The position numbers were made by a program, and so were the translations under genes. Of a stretch of 33,722 nt of DNA, positions 24,931 through 33,100 are shown in pieces. Origin of the DNA: CAADGY01 sp900696665 (lineage in GTDB: Bacteria > Acidobacteriota > Terriglobia > Bryobacterales > Bryobacteraceae). The DNA lies in contig JAPSFM010000050.1 in assembly GCA_035063885.1 (NCBI GenBank), positions 1-33,722 on the forward strand, read 5' to 3'. The notes under the pieces were generated by a model that searched no databases, was not told the DNA's origin, and saw only the letters and a program-made list of their open reading frames with translations. Position 1 is the stretch's first letter, and the number at the start of each line of letters is the position of its first letter.

Positions 24931-26556
24931 CTACTTACGGCGTGAGTTCAAGGAGGCCAACACTTTCCGGGTCTCGGAGATCTGTCTGAGCAGGCTCTTC
25001 TTGTGCCGCGTGGCTTGATTGTCGAGGCGTTCTCCGGGAGAAATCAACTCCTTTTCGAGCTCATCCAAATGCTGTTCGCACTCTGCAATGCGCTGCCGGA
25101 ACTTGCTCCAATTCTCGAAGCCACCGCCGTCTACGCTGACGTAGACGGGAGTGGTATGAGCCAGTTGGGTTGGACCGGCCTTGACGCGCGCGGCAATCCA
25201 CAATCCGTGGTCCGCTGCCGTTTCCATGTTGATGGAGAGTCGTGCGGCGCTTTGATTTGGCTGCGCCGCGCGTGCTGCTCGAAGCACTTCTCCGTGGCCG
25301 ACGATCTCAAGCTCTTCGAGCGGGATCTGTTTCGATTCGCCGAACGCGGTGGCTTCAATTCTTAGAACTTCCCCGCGGCGTACGTTCACAGTATCTCCAG
25401 GCAACCGGCCGTTTACGGTGAGCTGAACGATCGGCCCACTGCTCGCGAACGTGTGTCCCGCCTTCACCGCCTTTAGCCATGAAGCAAACGTGAACTCGTT
25501 GCCAACGTACGTGTAGAAACGAGAGTCGCCAATCTGCGATCCACCCTCTTTCAGACCATATCGAGGCCCGCGGCCGCACCAGGGAAAGTCAGAGCCGGCG
25601 AGCGCCGTCAGGCGATAGCCTAAATCGAGAAAGCGGTAATAGTGATCGGCGACCAGCGGACCTTCGGCAGCGCAAAACTGCATTAGCTCCAGAAAGTCGA
25701 TTTTTCCGCGCAGGACGTTGAGAGCCATTCCGCGATAGCCATGAAATGTCATTGCCTGATGCGCGAAGCCAGTGATGCCATCGAGCTCGTGCACCCGGTC
25801 GAACACCCTGTCGTAGGAATAGTAATCGGGCTGGAAGCGGACAAAGCCTTCCGCGCCGAGCGATATGGTGTGGCCGATCTCGGGCGTGCGAGGCTCCTCC
25901 TGGCCGGGCGATAGAATGTTGTCCCGTTCCCGGTAGCGGCCTTTCTCGCCCCAGGCATATTGTGAATAATAGGTAGCCCAGAAATCGCCCATCTGCAACA
26001 GGTGTCCTACGTGAATGTCCTCCGCGGATATCCACCGTACGATGGAAGCGTCGTCACGGGTCGAGCGGCGCAGGTGAATATGGTCGTCGGATGAATACCA
26101 CCCGCGTTCCGGCATGTTGATCCAACGTTCCATCCGGTACGTAGTCCGGGTCCGCTTACCGGCTGAGATACTCAATTTGTGAGTTTGCTGTATGTACTCA
26201 TAGCCCTTGGAGAGGCTGAGCGTGTAGTTGCCCGCCGGAAGTTTTGCGTCAAACGATCCATCCACGTAAAAGGCGCCGTCCGGCTGCAACAGAAAGCCTT
26301 CGGCTCTGTCGGACTGCCCATACATTACTCCAATGGCAGCCGCCGGAACACCGAAAGCCGCATCGGAAACTGCTAGCGCCCCGGTGATTTCGGGAGGTTT
26401 GCCGTTGGAATCGAGAAGTCTCACCCGGACAGGCGTGGGTTGCCCCGTTCGCGCATCTACGATTCGTACCGAAATGGAGGCATCGCCAGTAGCAAGGACC
26501 GCATAGCAAATTGCCATGACGAAAAGCGCTAAGAGGAGAGCACGGGCAGGACGCAT
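24931..26556 (-). CDS. Secreted CehA/McbA-like PHP-type metallohydrolase
   Basis: 541 residues from the ATG at 26556. A hydrophobic N-terminus (about 5-23) serves as signal peptide or anchor. A beta-rich domain (about 27-145) precedes the metallohydrolase part. Metal-binding PHP-like signatures are visible: SDDHIHLR with H159 and H161, the segment GITGFAHQ, and GSDFPWCG downstream. A C-terminal beta domain (about 390-480) and a charged coiled-coil tail (WSKFRQRIAECEQHLDELEK) follow. The family includes carbaryl hydrolase CehA and related phosphoesterases, but most members are uncharacterised and the substrate is unknown. A GTG two codons upstream (26562) is an alternative start; AGAGAG gives 9-nt spacing to the ATG and only 3 nt to the GTG, so I prefer the ATG. 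Confidence 0.78.
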   Translation of the reverse strand: MRPARALLLALFVMAICYAVLATGDASISVRIVDARTGQPTPVRVRLLDSNGKPPEITGALAVSDAAFGVPAAAIGVMYGQSDRAEGFLLQPDGAFYVDGSFDAKLPAGNYTLSLSKGYEYIQQTHKLSISAGKRTRTTYRMERWINMPERGWYSSDDHIHLRRSTRDDASIVRWISAEDIHVGHLLQMGDFWATYYSQYAWGEKGRYRERDNILSPGQEEPRTPEIGHTISLGAEGFVRFQPDYYSYDRVFDRVHELDGITGFAHQAMTFHGYRGMALNVLRGKIDFLELMQFCAAEGPLVADHYYRFLDLGYRLTALAGSDFPWCGRGPRYGLKEGGSQIGDSRFYTYVGNEFTFASWLKAVKAGHTFASSGPIVQLTVNGRLPGDTVNVRRGEVLRIEATAFGESKQIPLEELEIVGHGEVLRAARAAQPNQSAARLSINMETAADHGLWIAARVKAGPTQLAHTTPVYVSVDGGGFENWSKFRQRIAECEQHLDELEKELISPGERLDNQATRHKKSLLRQISETRKVLASLNSRRK

Positions 26557-26583
26557 GCTCACATTCTCTCTAAAATGAAGGGA

Positions 26584-26660
26584 TGGTGGGCGCGACAGGA
26601 CTCGAACCTGTGACCTCCTGCGTGTGAAGCAGGCGCTCTAACCAACTGAGCTACGCGCCC
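26584..26660 (-). tRNA. tRNA-Val (anticodon CAC), CCA encoded
   Basis: Reading the minus strand, GGGCGCG (26660-26654) pairs with CGCGCCC (26594-26588). The anticodon stem CCTGC/GCAGG encloses TTCACAC, giving anticodon CAC for valine GUG codons. The T arm has the loop TTCGAGT. The discriminator is A and CCA is encoded (26586-26584). It lies 27 bp upstream of the metallohydrolase start, so the two may share a transcript. Confidence 0.96.
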
Positions 26661-26731
26661 GGCGGCGGGAACTCTCATTCTAGAACGATTGGCGCGGCCG
26701 CCGCCACCTGCTAAACTATCTTCTGGGACAC
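26661..26731. promoter_or_regulatory. Divergent tRNA promoter region
   Basis: This 71-bp gap separates tRNA-Val (minus) and tRNA-His (plus). For tRNA-His, TTGGCG (26689-26694) and TAAACT (26712-26717) are 17 bp apart. For tRNA-Val, the minus strand shows TAGAAT (26682-26677), a 5-of-6 match to the -10, without a clear -35. The boxes are interleaved so that the two promoters may compete. Confidence 0.4.
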
Positions 26732-26808
26732 GGCGGCTTTAGCTCAGCCGGTAGAGCGCTGGATTGTGGTTCCAGATGTCACGGGTTCGAATCCCGTAAG
26801 CCGCCCCA
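26732..26808 (+). tRNA. tRNA-His (anticodon GTG), G-1 and CCA encoded
   Basis: The acceptor stem GCGGCTT (26733-26739) pairs with AAGCCGC (26798-26804). G26732 is the histidine-specific G-1 opposite C73 at 26805, and CCA follows at 26806-26808. The anticodon loop TTGTGGT carries GTG at 26766-26768. The T arm is ACGGG-TTCGAAT-CCCGT. Confidence 0.97.
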
Positions 26809-26848
26809 AACAAGAGCTGAACGCCCAATCGTCAATCGAGCTCCAAGG

Positions 26849-28162
26849 CTACTGCCGTCCGGGAGGATCGACGGCTGTGTCGAGGCGGAGTTCTTTCCAA
26901 AGCCGGGCTTTCATGTTGCCCAGCCAGCGGTCCTGATACCGGCGGTTCAGGTCGATTGTGGCCGATGCGACTCCAGGAAGCGCCGCTGCCTTCGATAGCA
27001 TTTCCCCATCCGGGTCCATGATGTAAGTCGGATGATCGTAGCCGGACGCGATGAGATAAACCTGGTTCTCAATCGCTCGTGCCTTGGCTAGTGTTTCGTT
27101 GCCGCCCCAAATGGGCAGCAGAATCATTTCCGCTCCGCGCAGGGCAAGCGCGCGCGCCGGATCGGCGTACTGAACATCCCAGCAGATCATCATGCCAAGG
27201 GTGCCAAAGTCCGTCTGAAAGACCGGATAATCCGAACCAGGCGTGATTCCGCCTTCCGTCTCTTCCCGGGGCAGATACACCTTTCGATACTTTCCGGCAA
27301 GTTGCCCCTGGCGGTCTATCAACACCGCCGTGTTATAAATCGTGGTGTCTTCGCGCTCATACAACCCCGCCACGATATACGAGTTCTTCCGGCGCGCCAG
27401 TTCGCCCAGCGCTTTGGTGGTGGGACCTGGCAAAGGTTCGGCGACGTCCGCGTATTTCAAGTCCGTTCCCACGACCGTAATGCCCTCGGGTAAAACGATA
27501 AGGTCGGCTTCCCCCACCGCTTTCTCAATATAGTCAAGGAAACTATGTACCGCCGCCGCAGACGACGGTTGCTGTCTGGGGCGATGATTGATGGACACGA
27601 CCCGCACGTTCCTGGGGCCCGGTTTTTCAATTTGGGTGAGCGATACATCATCCCAATAGAGCGTGGCTTTAGGAGCATTCAGCAGGAAGAGCTGAATAGC
27701 GGCGCCAGATGCTTTCTCCGGCGCGGGTGCCTCGAGCGTGATGCGATTCCACTCCCCATCTCGCGTGACGTGGTAACCGTAGTCGGGCTGCCCGGTCCGC
27801 CGGCCTGTGGAAGTACGCCAATCGAGACGCGCCCATACTTGCAAGGGCTCGTAATCCAGGCCCTCCGAGCGATAATGCGCCACCAGCCGGTACCACTTGC
27901 CGGGTTCGATTCCTTTCGCATCGTATTCCCAACCGCCAAATACACCAACCCTGCTATTTCCGGAAACAGCCAACGAGCCCGGCCGCTTCCGGAAGTGAGC
28001 GGTATCGACGAACGTACGCGGGGCAATCTCAGGGCGAGGGGACCAGGACTTCCAGCCGGCAGGCGAACCATCCGCGCTGGTCTGAAATCCGGTTTGTTCA
28101 AACAGCGGCGGCGCAGCTACGGCTGCCGAGAAAAACACGAAGAGCGCAGTAATTGCACGCAT
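26849..28162 (-). CDS. Secreted nitrilase-superfamily C-N hydrolase with N-terminal jelly-roll domain
   Basis: 437 residues from the ATG at 28162, where a signal peptide begins (about 1-17, MRAITALFVFFSAAVAA). Residues about 20-178 look like a carbohydrate-binding-type jelly roll: YDAKGIEPGKWYRLVAHYRS, GEWNRITLEAPAPEK and ATLYWDDVSL, a typical last strand. Residues about 184-437 are a nitrilase fold with the full catalytic triad: E226 (VLPEG), K294 (YRKVYLP) and C327 (MMICWDVQ). It should hydrolyse a non-peptide C-N bond (amide or nitrile) outside the cytoplasm. Most nitrilase proteins are cytoplasmic, so the signal peptide and added domain are notable. An ATG 7 codons upstream is an alternative start but puts charged residues before the signal. 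It is last in a minus-strand cluster led by a receptor gene. Confidence 0.85.
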   Translation of the reverse strand: MRAITALFVFFSAAVAAPPLFEQTGFQTSADGSPAGWKSWSPRPEIAPRTFVDTAHFRKRPGSLAVSGNSRVGVFGGWEYDAKGIEPGKWYRLVAHYRSEGLDYEPLQVWARLDWRTSTGRRTGQPDYGYHVTRDGEWNRITLEAPAPEKASGAAIQLFLLNAPKATLYWDDVSLTQIEKPGPRNVRVVSINHRPRQQPSSAAAVHSFLDYIEKAVGEADLIVLPEGITVVGTDLKYADVAEPLPGPTTKALGELARRKNSYIVAGLYEREDTTIYNTAVLIDRQGQLAGKYRKVYLPREETEGGITPGSDYPVFQTDFGTLGMMICWDVQYADPARALALRGAEMILLPIWGGNETLAKARAIENQVYLIASGYDHPTYIMDPDGEMLSKAAALPGVASATIDLNRRYQDRWLGNMKARLWKELRLDTAVDPPGRQ

Positions 28163-28308
28163 GTATCTATTGTGTCCCAACAATGCAAATTCCGTGAACG
28201 TATTGTGTTGCTCAAAGGCTTGCCCAAGTCAGCCGTTACGCCGGAACGTGCACGGTCTTTCCCCGGAGCCGCCCGGCTGCATCCTTTTCGCCTCCTCTTT
28301 TTGAACTG

Positions 28309-28809
28309 CTATCGATCACGTTCGGGAATCGCCGCTGGTCTCGCTCCCGGTACACCACCACAGAATTCGATAAAACGCGCCTCCGTTGCCCGGAGCCTGG
28401 CCGCAATGAGTTCCGCCACACGCCGGAAGATGGTGGATCCAATGCCAGGATCTTCCTCACAGACCTTTAGTAAGGAGGCGCCATTGAGGCGCAGCGCCTC
28501 ACACCGTTGGCGCGCCCGTACCTGGAAAGCGGCATAGTGCTGGTCCACGACGGAAGACCAGCCAAACGCTTCTCCCGGGCCCAGCACCTGGATGCATACC
28601 GCGTATACGGGCGTTTGCAGTTCAAGAAACATCGTTCCGGAAAGGAGCAGGTACAAATAGTCAGAGCGCTCACCGCCCCGGAAAACCGTCTGTTCCGCTT
28701 CAAATGAAACCGGTTCGGCCAGACCTGCGAGAACTTCGAGTTGATTGGTGGTCAATCCCTGCGTAAAAGGATGGGATTCGAGTGAGTCCAATATGTGATG
28801 ATCGGTCAT
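28309..28809 (-). CDS. Stand-alone cyclic-nucleotide-binding domain protein (Crp/Fnr sensor fold without DNA-binding domain)
   Basis: 166 residues, nearly all one cNMP-binding beta-roll: HPFTQGLTTNQLEVLAGLAE at the start, FRGGERSDYLYLLLSGTMFL, and the phosphate-binding-cassette region LGPGEAFGWSSVVD, ending in helices IFRRVAELIAARLRATEARF. The cassette lacks the usual arginine-containing RxA pattern of cAMP binders (here VVDQHYA), so the ligand is uncertain. No helix-turn-helix follows, so it cannot act like Crp by itself. It may sense a ligand and act on a protein partner. It lies 17 bp after the TPR gene and in the same direction. Confidence 0.8.
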   Translation of the reverse strand: MTDHHILDSLESHPFTQGLTTNQLEVLAGLAEPVSFEAEQTVFRGGERSDYLYLLLSGTMFLELQTPVYAVCIQVLGPGEAFGWSSVVDQHYAAFQVRARQRCEALRLNGASLLKVCEEDPGIGSTIFRRVAELIAARLRATEARFIEFCGGVPGARPAAIPERDR

Positions 28810-28826
28810 GTTAGGTGCAAAATATT

Positions 28827-30101
28827 CTATTTCGAAACCCGGCCGGCCAGTGTCCTTTGCTCGCCGGCCTCCTTTCGTTTACCAAGCTTTTCCAGTGAGT
28901 CCGCCCAAGCGAGCCGTATTGCCGGTTCGTCCGGGCGCAATTCGACCGCCCGCCGAAGACTGCTCTCGGCTTCACGCGGATCTCCGGCCGCCAGCGAATT
29001 AATCCCAAGCTGGTACCAGGCCTCGACAAATTCGGGACGGCTCTGCAACACAATTTCGAGAATCGCACGCGCATCCTGGAAGCGCCGGAGCTCGGAATAT
29101 GCCAATGCCAACTGGTAGCGCGCCAGCGGGTCCGGTTCGCCACCCAGCAGCCGCACTACTTCCTCCGCTTCGCCTTTTTTCAACAGCGCCACAGCCAGGT
29201 CCACTGCGATGGAAGAATCTCTTACCAGCGCGAGTGCGGTGCGGTAGTCCTTGATCGCTCCGTCCAGATCACCGGCTTGCGCTTTCTGATGAGCGACCGC
29301 CGCCCGGTATTTCGCCTGCATTCGCGCATCCGCGCCGGTGCGGAGGTCTTTCACTCGCGCCAACGCCGCCGCGGCTTCCGCCTCCCTGCCCATCTTCTTC
29401 AAACACCCGGCCAGGACATAGTACTTCTGCGGAACTTCGGCACCGGTTTCGAGCAGCGGAACCGCACCTTCGCAATCGTCCTTTTTTGCCAGGGCGGCGC
29501 CCAGTTGAAAGCTGGCCGCGCCGTTGCCGGGCTCCGCACCAAGAACGTCACGCAGCAGGGCTATCGCCCGGTCAGTCTCCTGCGTATCGAGATAGGCCAT
29601 CGCCAGTTCGAACTTCACCTTCGGAAACTTCGAATTCAGGCGGAGGGCCATCTCATACTCCTCGATCGCCGCAGTCAGGTTGCCGAGTTTTGCTTCGTTC
29701 CAGCCCGCGTGGAAGTGCGGTTCAGGATCGCGCCCATCGAGTGCGCTCGCGGCACGGCAGGAATCTCTCGCTTCATCGTAGCCGCTGTCTTTGGCACGGG
29801 CAAAAACGGTGAGAAGCTCGCAGACTCGCGCCTGCGCCTCGGCGTATCGCGGGTTGGCGTCTAGTGCCGACCGGAACGATTGAAGCGCCGCGGCGGTGCG
29901 TCCCTGCGTCTGGCGAACCAGACCCAATAGATAATGTGCTTCGGCGAGCTTCGGATCCATCGCGAGCGCCCGCACAAATTTCTCGGCCGCTTCGTTGAAG
30001 CGTCCCTGATGCGAGAGCTCGATACCGGCTTCTACGAGCGCCGGTGCTTGCACGGACGGCGCTTGTAGAAAACCCGCAAGCAGCGCGACGAAATACCGCA
30101 C
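28827..30101 (-). CDS. Secreted or periplasmic TPR-repeat protein
   Basis: 424 residues from a GTG at 30101. A short hydrophobic N-terminus (MRYFVALLAGFLQAPSVQAP) looks like a signal peptide. Nearly all the rest is tetratricopeptide repeats, about nine or ten, for example FNEAAEKFVRALAMDPKLAE, AIEEYEMALRLNSKFPKVKF, ALARYQ-type units with PLARYQLALAYSELRRFQDA, and AESSLRRAVELRPDEPAIRL at the end. TPR arrays are scaffolds for protein-protein contact. In Acidobacteriota they often lie beside Oar-type receptors, as here, where the receptor stop is 24 bp upstream. No enzymatic domain is present. The ribosome-binding site is weak, so the GTG start is less certain than the frame. Confidence 0.88.
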   Translation of the reverse strand: MRYFVALLAGFLQAPSVQAPALVEAGIELSHQGRFNEAAEKFVRALAMDPKLAEAHYLLGLVRQTQGRTAAALQSFRSALDANPRYAEAQARVCELLTVFARAKDSGYDEARDSCRAASALDGRDPEPHFHAGWNEAKLGNLTAAIEEYEMALRLNSKFPKVKFELAMAYLDTQETDRAIALLRDVLGAEPGNGAASFQLGAALAKKDDCEGAVPLLETGAEVPQKYYVLAGCLKKMGREAEAAAALARVKDLRTGADARMQAKYRAAVAHQKAQAGDLDGAIKDYRTALALVRDSSIAVDLAVALLKKGEAEEVVRLLGGEPDPLARYQLALAYSELRRFQDARAILEIVLQSRPEFVEAWYQLGINSLAAGDPREAESSLRRAVELRPDEPAIRLAWADSLEKLGKRKEAGEQRTLAGRVSK

Positions 30102-30125
30102 ACGTTTAAACTAACATGCACCGCC

Positions 30126-33100
30126 CTACCATGTGAGCCGTACGGTTAACTGGAGTACGCGCGGCGCGTTGTCCGAAGTACGGTTCAGCACGATTCCGTC
30201 TCCGCCGGGCACCGTGGTACCGGGCATGTTGAATACGTTCTCCAGGAAATCAGCATTCAGACGCAGGAACACACGCTCCGTAATGGGGACGGTCTTGAAA
30301 GCGGACGCAGCCATGTTCCACCTCAGCGGCGCGTTGAAGTATTGGTTCTGAAGCGGATGGATGCCCGGGTCATACGTTGTACGCTGGTTGGTTCCGTTTT
30401 TTAATGGAACGAAGACGGTATTCGATTCATAGAAAGCGAAGTTTGGATCGCTCGAACTTCCTCCGTTGGCAGGCGTCGGAATCAGCCACGTCTGAAACGG
30501 CCGGTAGTTCTCGGGAACGCCCATCACGCCGTTCGGCCGTCCCGCGGAGTTGACGCTGTTAATGCGATGCGCGGGGATGTAGCCATTCCAGTACAGCCAG
30601 CCGTCGTAACAGACACCACTCCGGCAATCCTGAATCGGATACTTCTTGCCGTAGACTTCGACGGGATTCTGCTGCCCCCTGTAGGTAGTAGGTAACTGGA
30701 AATACCGGCTGATGAGCGTGCCCGAGCCGGCAATCTGCCACCCGCCGATGAGCGTGTTCACAAATCTACTCGCATTGCGGCCCAGCGGCTTGCCTCTTCC
30801 GAACGGCAGGTCCACCAGGAAATTCCAATTCATACGATGCTTCGGAATGCCGGTGTCGCGGCGGTAGAAAAGCAGCCGGTTGCGTGCGGCATCATCTTCA
30901 GGCACTGTACCGGGCAAATAGTAGCTGGCTGGGCGGAGGATATCGTCCCGCCAGCCATCGCCCGCCACGCGCATGGCATTGCTCATCACATAGAACACCT
31001 GGAACGCATAGCCTTTCGAATAGCGATGCTCGAATTCCAACTGAATACCGTTGTAATTCGACCAGCCGGTTTTCTGGTATCGCTGGATGGTCCCGTAAAC
31101 TTGCTGGTCGTAGGGCCGGCGGGCAACGTTGGCGAACTCGCCGGTCGGAAAAGGAAGACCGGTAGTGGTGTACCACACGTACGCCGGAGACGCCTCATTA
31201 TAGGTGTACCACTGCGACATGCGAGTACCGTGCGTGCCGATGTAGCCCGCCTTCACCACGGTGTTCGCAAACATTTCCCGTTCCACCATCAGGTTCCACT
31301 GGTGAGCGCGCGCGGTTGGCTGGTTCGGGTCCAGGTAGTACATGGCTCCGCTACCCCGTGAGATGCCGGTGACCTTCGTGACATCGAGCGCATTACTGCT
31401 GTTGACCCCGGCGATGATCGTGGGCACGGAGCGCAGGAGGTAATTCGGCAAGCCGTCCGGGCTTTGCTCCGCCGCGTTGGGATCGTTGCTGATATTGCCC
31501 TGCCCCGGCAACGTGTTTTGCGTGTTGCCGGCAAACAGGCGCAGGGACTCGGGATAGGCAAAGATGGAGTAGCCTCCGCGAATTACGGTTGTCCGGTGCG
31601 AAGACCCGATCCTGTAAGCAAAGCCCGCTCGCGGGCCGAAGTCCCAGCGGTTCGAGCGCACGAGCGAATCCGGCACTCCCGCCGCCTCCGGTGTCGTGAA
31701 CTTCACTCCCAGCCTGGTGTAGGCGTCGACCACCGCGGGCAGTACGTTTCGCATCCGTGCCATGTCCTCCAACGACCTCGACAAAATGACCGCCTTGTTC
31801 TTTTCGTCGAATCCGAACATCGTATGATCCCGCTCATTGACCGGACTATAGAATTCGTACCGCAGCCCCAGATTCAGCGTCAGACGGGAATTCACTTTGA
31901 AGTTGTCCTGGAAATACCCGGCCCTCTCATGAACGCGGGGTCTGTACCAGGAGCGGTTGAAGCGAGCCTGGTATGTCCCCATTCCCAGGAAGAAGTTCGC
32001 CGCTGTATGGCCTGTAAACGGTACCGGCCCATATGCCGTTCCCGACGCCGGGTCGTACAAGGCAGTGGGCGCGACGCTGTTGTAACTGAGTTGGCCCTGC
32101 GATATCTGCTGATCGTTCAGGGTCTCCAGTTGTTCATAACGGAAACGTGCGCCGAACTGGAACTCATGGCGGCCATGTATCTTTGTGAAATTCTGATCCA
32201 CGTTGTAGATGCGCCCGTAGTTGATGGTGGGGTTGATGGCTGCGTCATAAGACATGCCGACGCCGGTGCTCGAAGACATCGAATAAGGGATGCGCGGAAA
32301 ACCGATGCCATTGAACGGATTTGGAAGACCCAGTTGACTGGCGATCTCTTCCGTTCCAGTAAAAGGCAGTTGCCCCCGGTAATCGCGCGCCACCGTGACC
32401 AGAGTTTCGCTGAAGAAGGTAGGCGAGAAAGTGTGGGTCCAGTTGGCGACACCGCTATCGTTGGACTGGCTGTCGATATAAGTGTTGGCACGCCGGTCAA
32501 GGGTAGGCGGCGAGCCCGACCCGTTCCAGGGATCGTTCGTGTTATCGGATGTAGCGGGGCTGTGCGAATAGCGGAAGAACAGGTGGTTGTTGTCGTTGAT
32601 TTTGTGATCGACGCGGACTGTCTCGGTGTGCTGCCTTGTATTGTTGAATCCAAGGCCAAACCAATTGGCGGCCACCAGCGGATTGTCGCCTCGCGTCGGC
32701 AGCGGGGTCACGCTGTACAGATACTTCGCCAGTGGACTCTGCCTGGCCATCGGTATCCGGTTGCCTGGAAACGGCTGGCGGGACCAGGTCGTGGAGTCGG
32801 TAGTGTTCGGATCATACAATGTAAACTGCCGCCCCTGGGCATTGACCAAGCCACTGAAGTCACCTTCACGAAACGCCGGTGTGGGCACTCCGATACTCCG
32901 GGTTCTGGCCGAACGGAGCTGGTACCCTTCATAAGCGAAGAAGAAAAAAGTGCGGTTTCTGCCGTTGTATATTTTCGGGAGCCACACGGGACCGCCCAGC
33001 GATACACCGAACTCGTTTCTCACCAGGTGCGGCGGCTTATCGTAATAGTCCTGGCGGGCGCGCGCCACGCCCAGGCCGCTATTGCGCAGCGTTTCAAATG

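Noticed and set aside
27545..28537. 330-codon plus-strand frame across the nitrilase and cNMP-binding genes
   Set aside because: It runs antisense to two genes with clear motifs and crosses the gap between them; its composition is Arg/Pro-rich without any domain.
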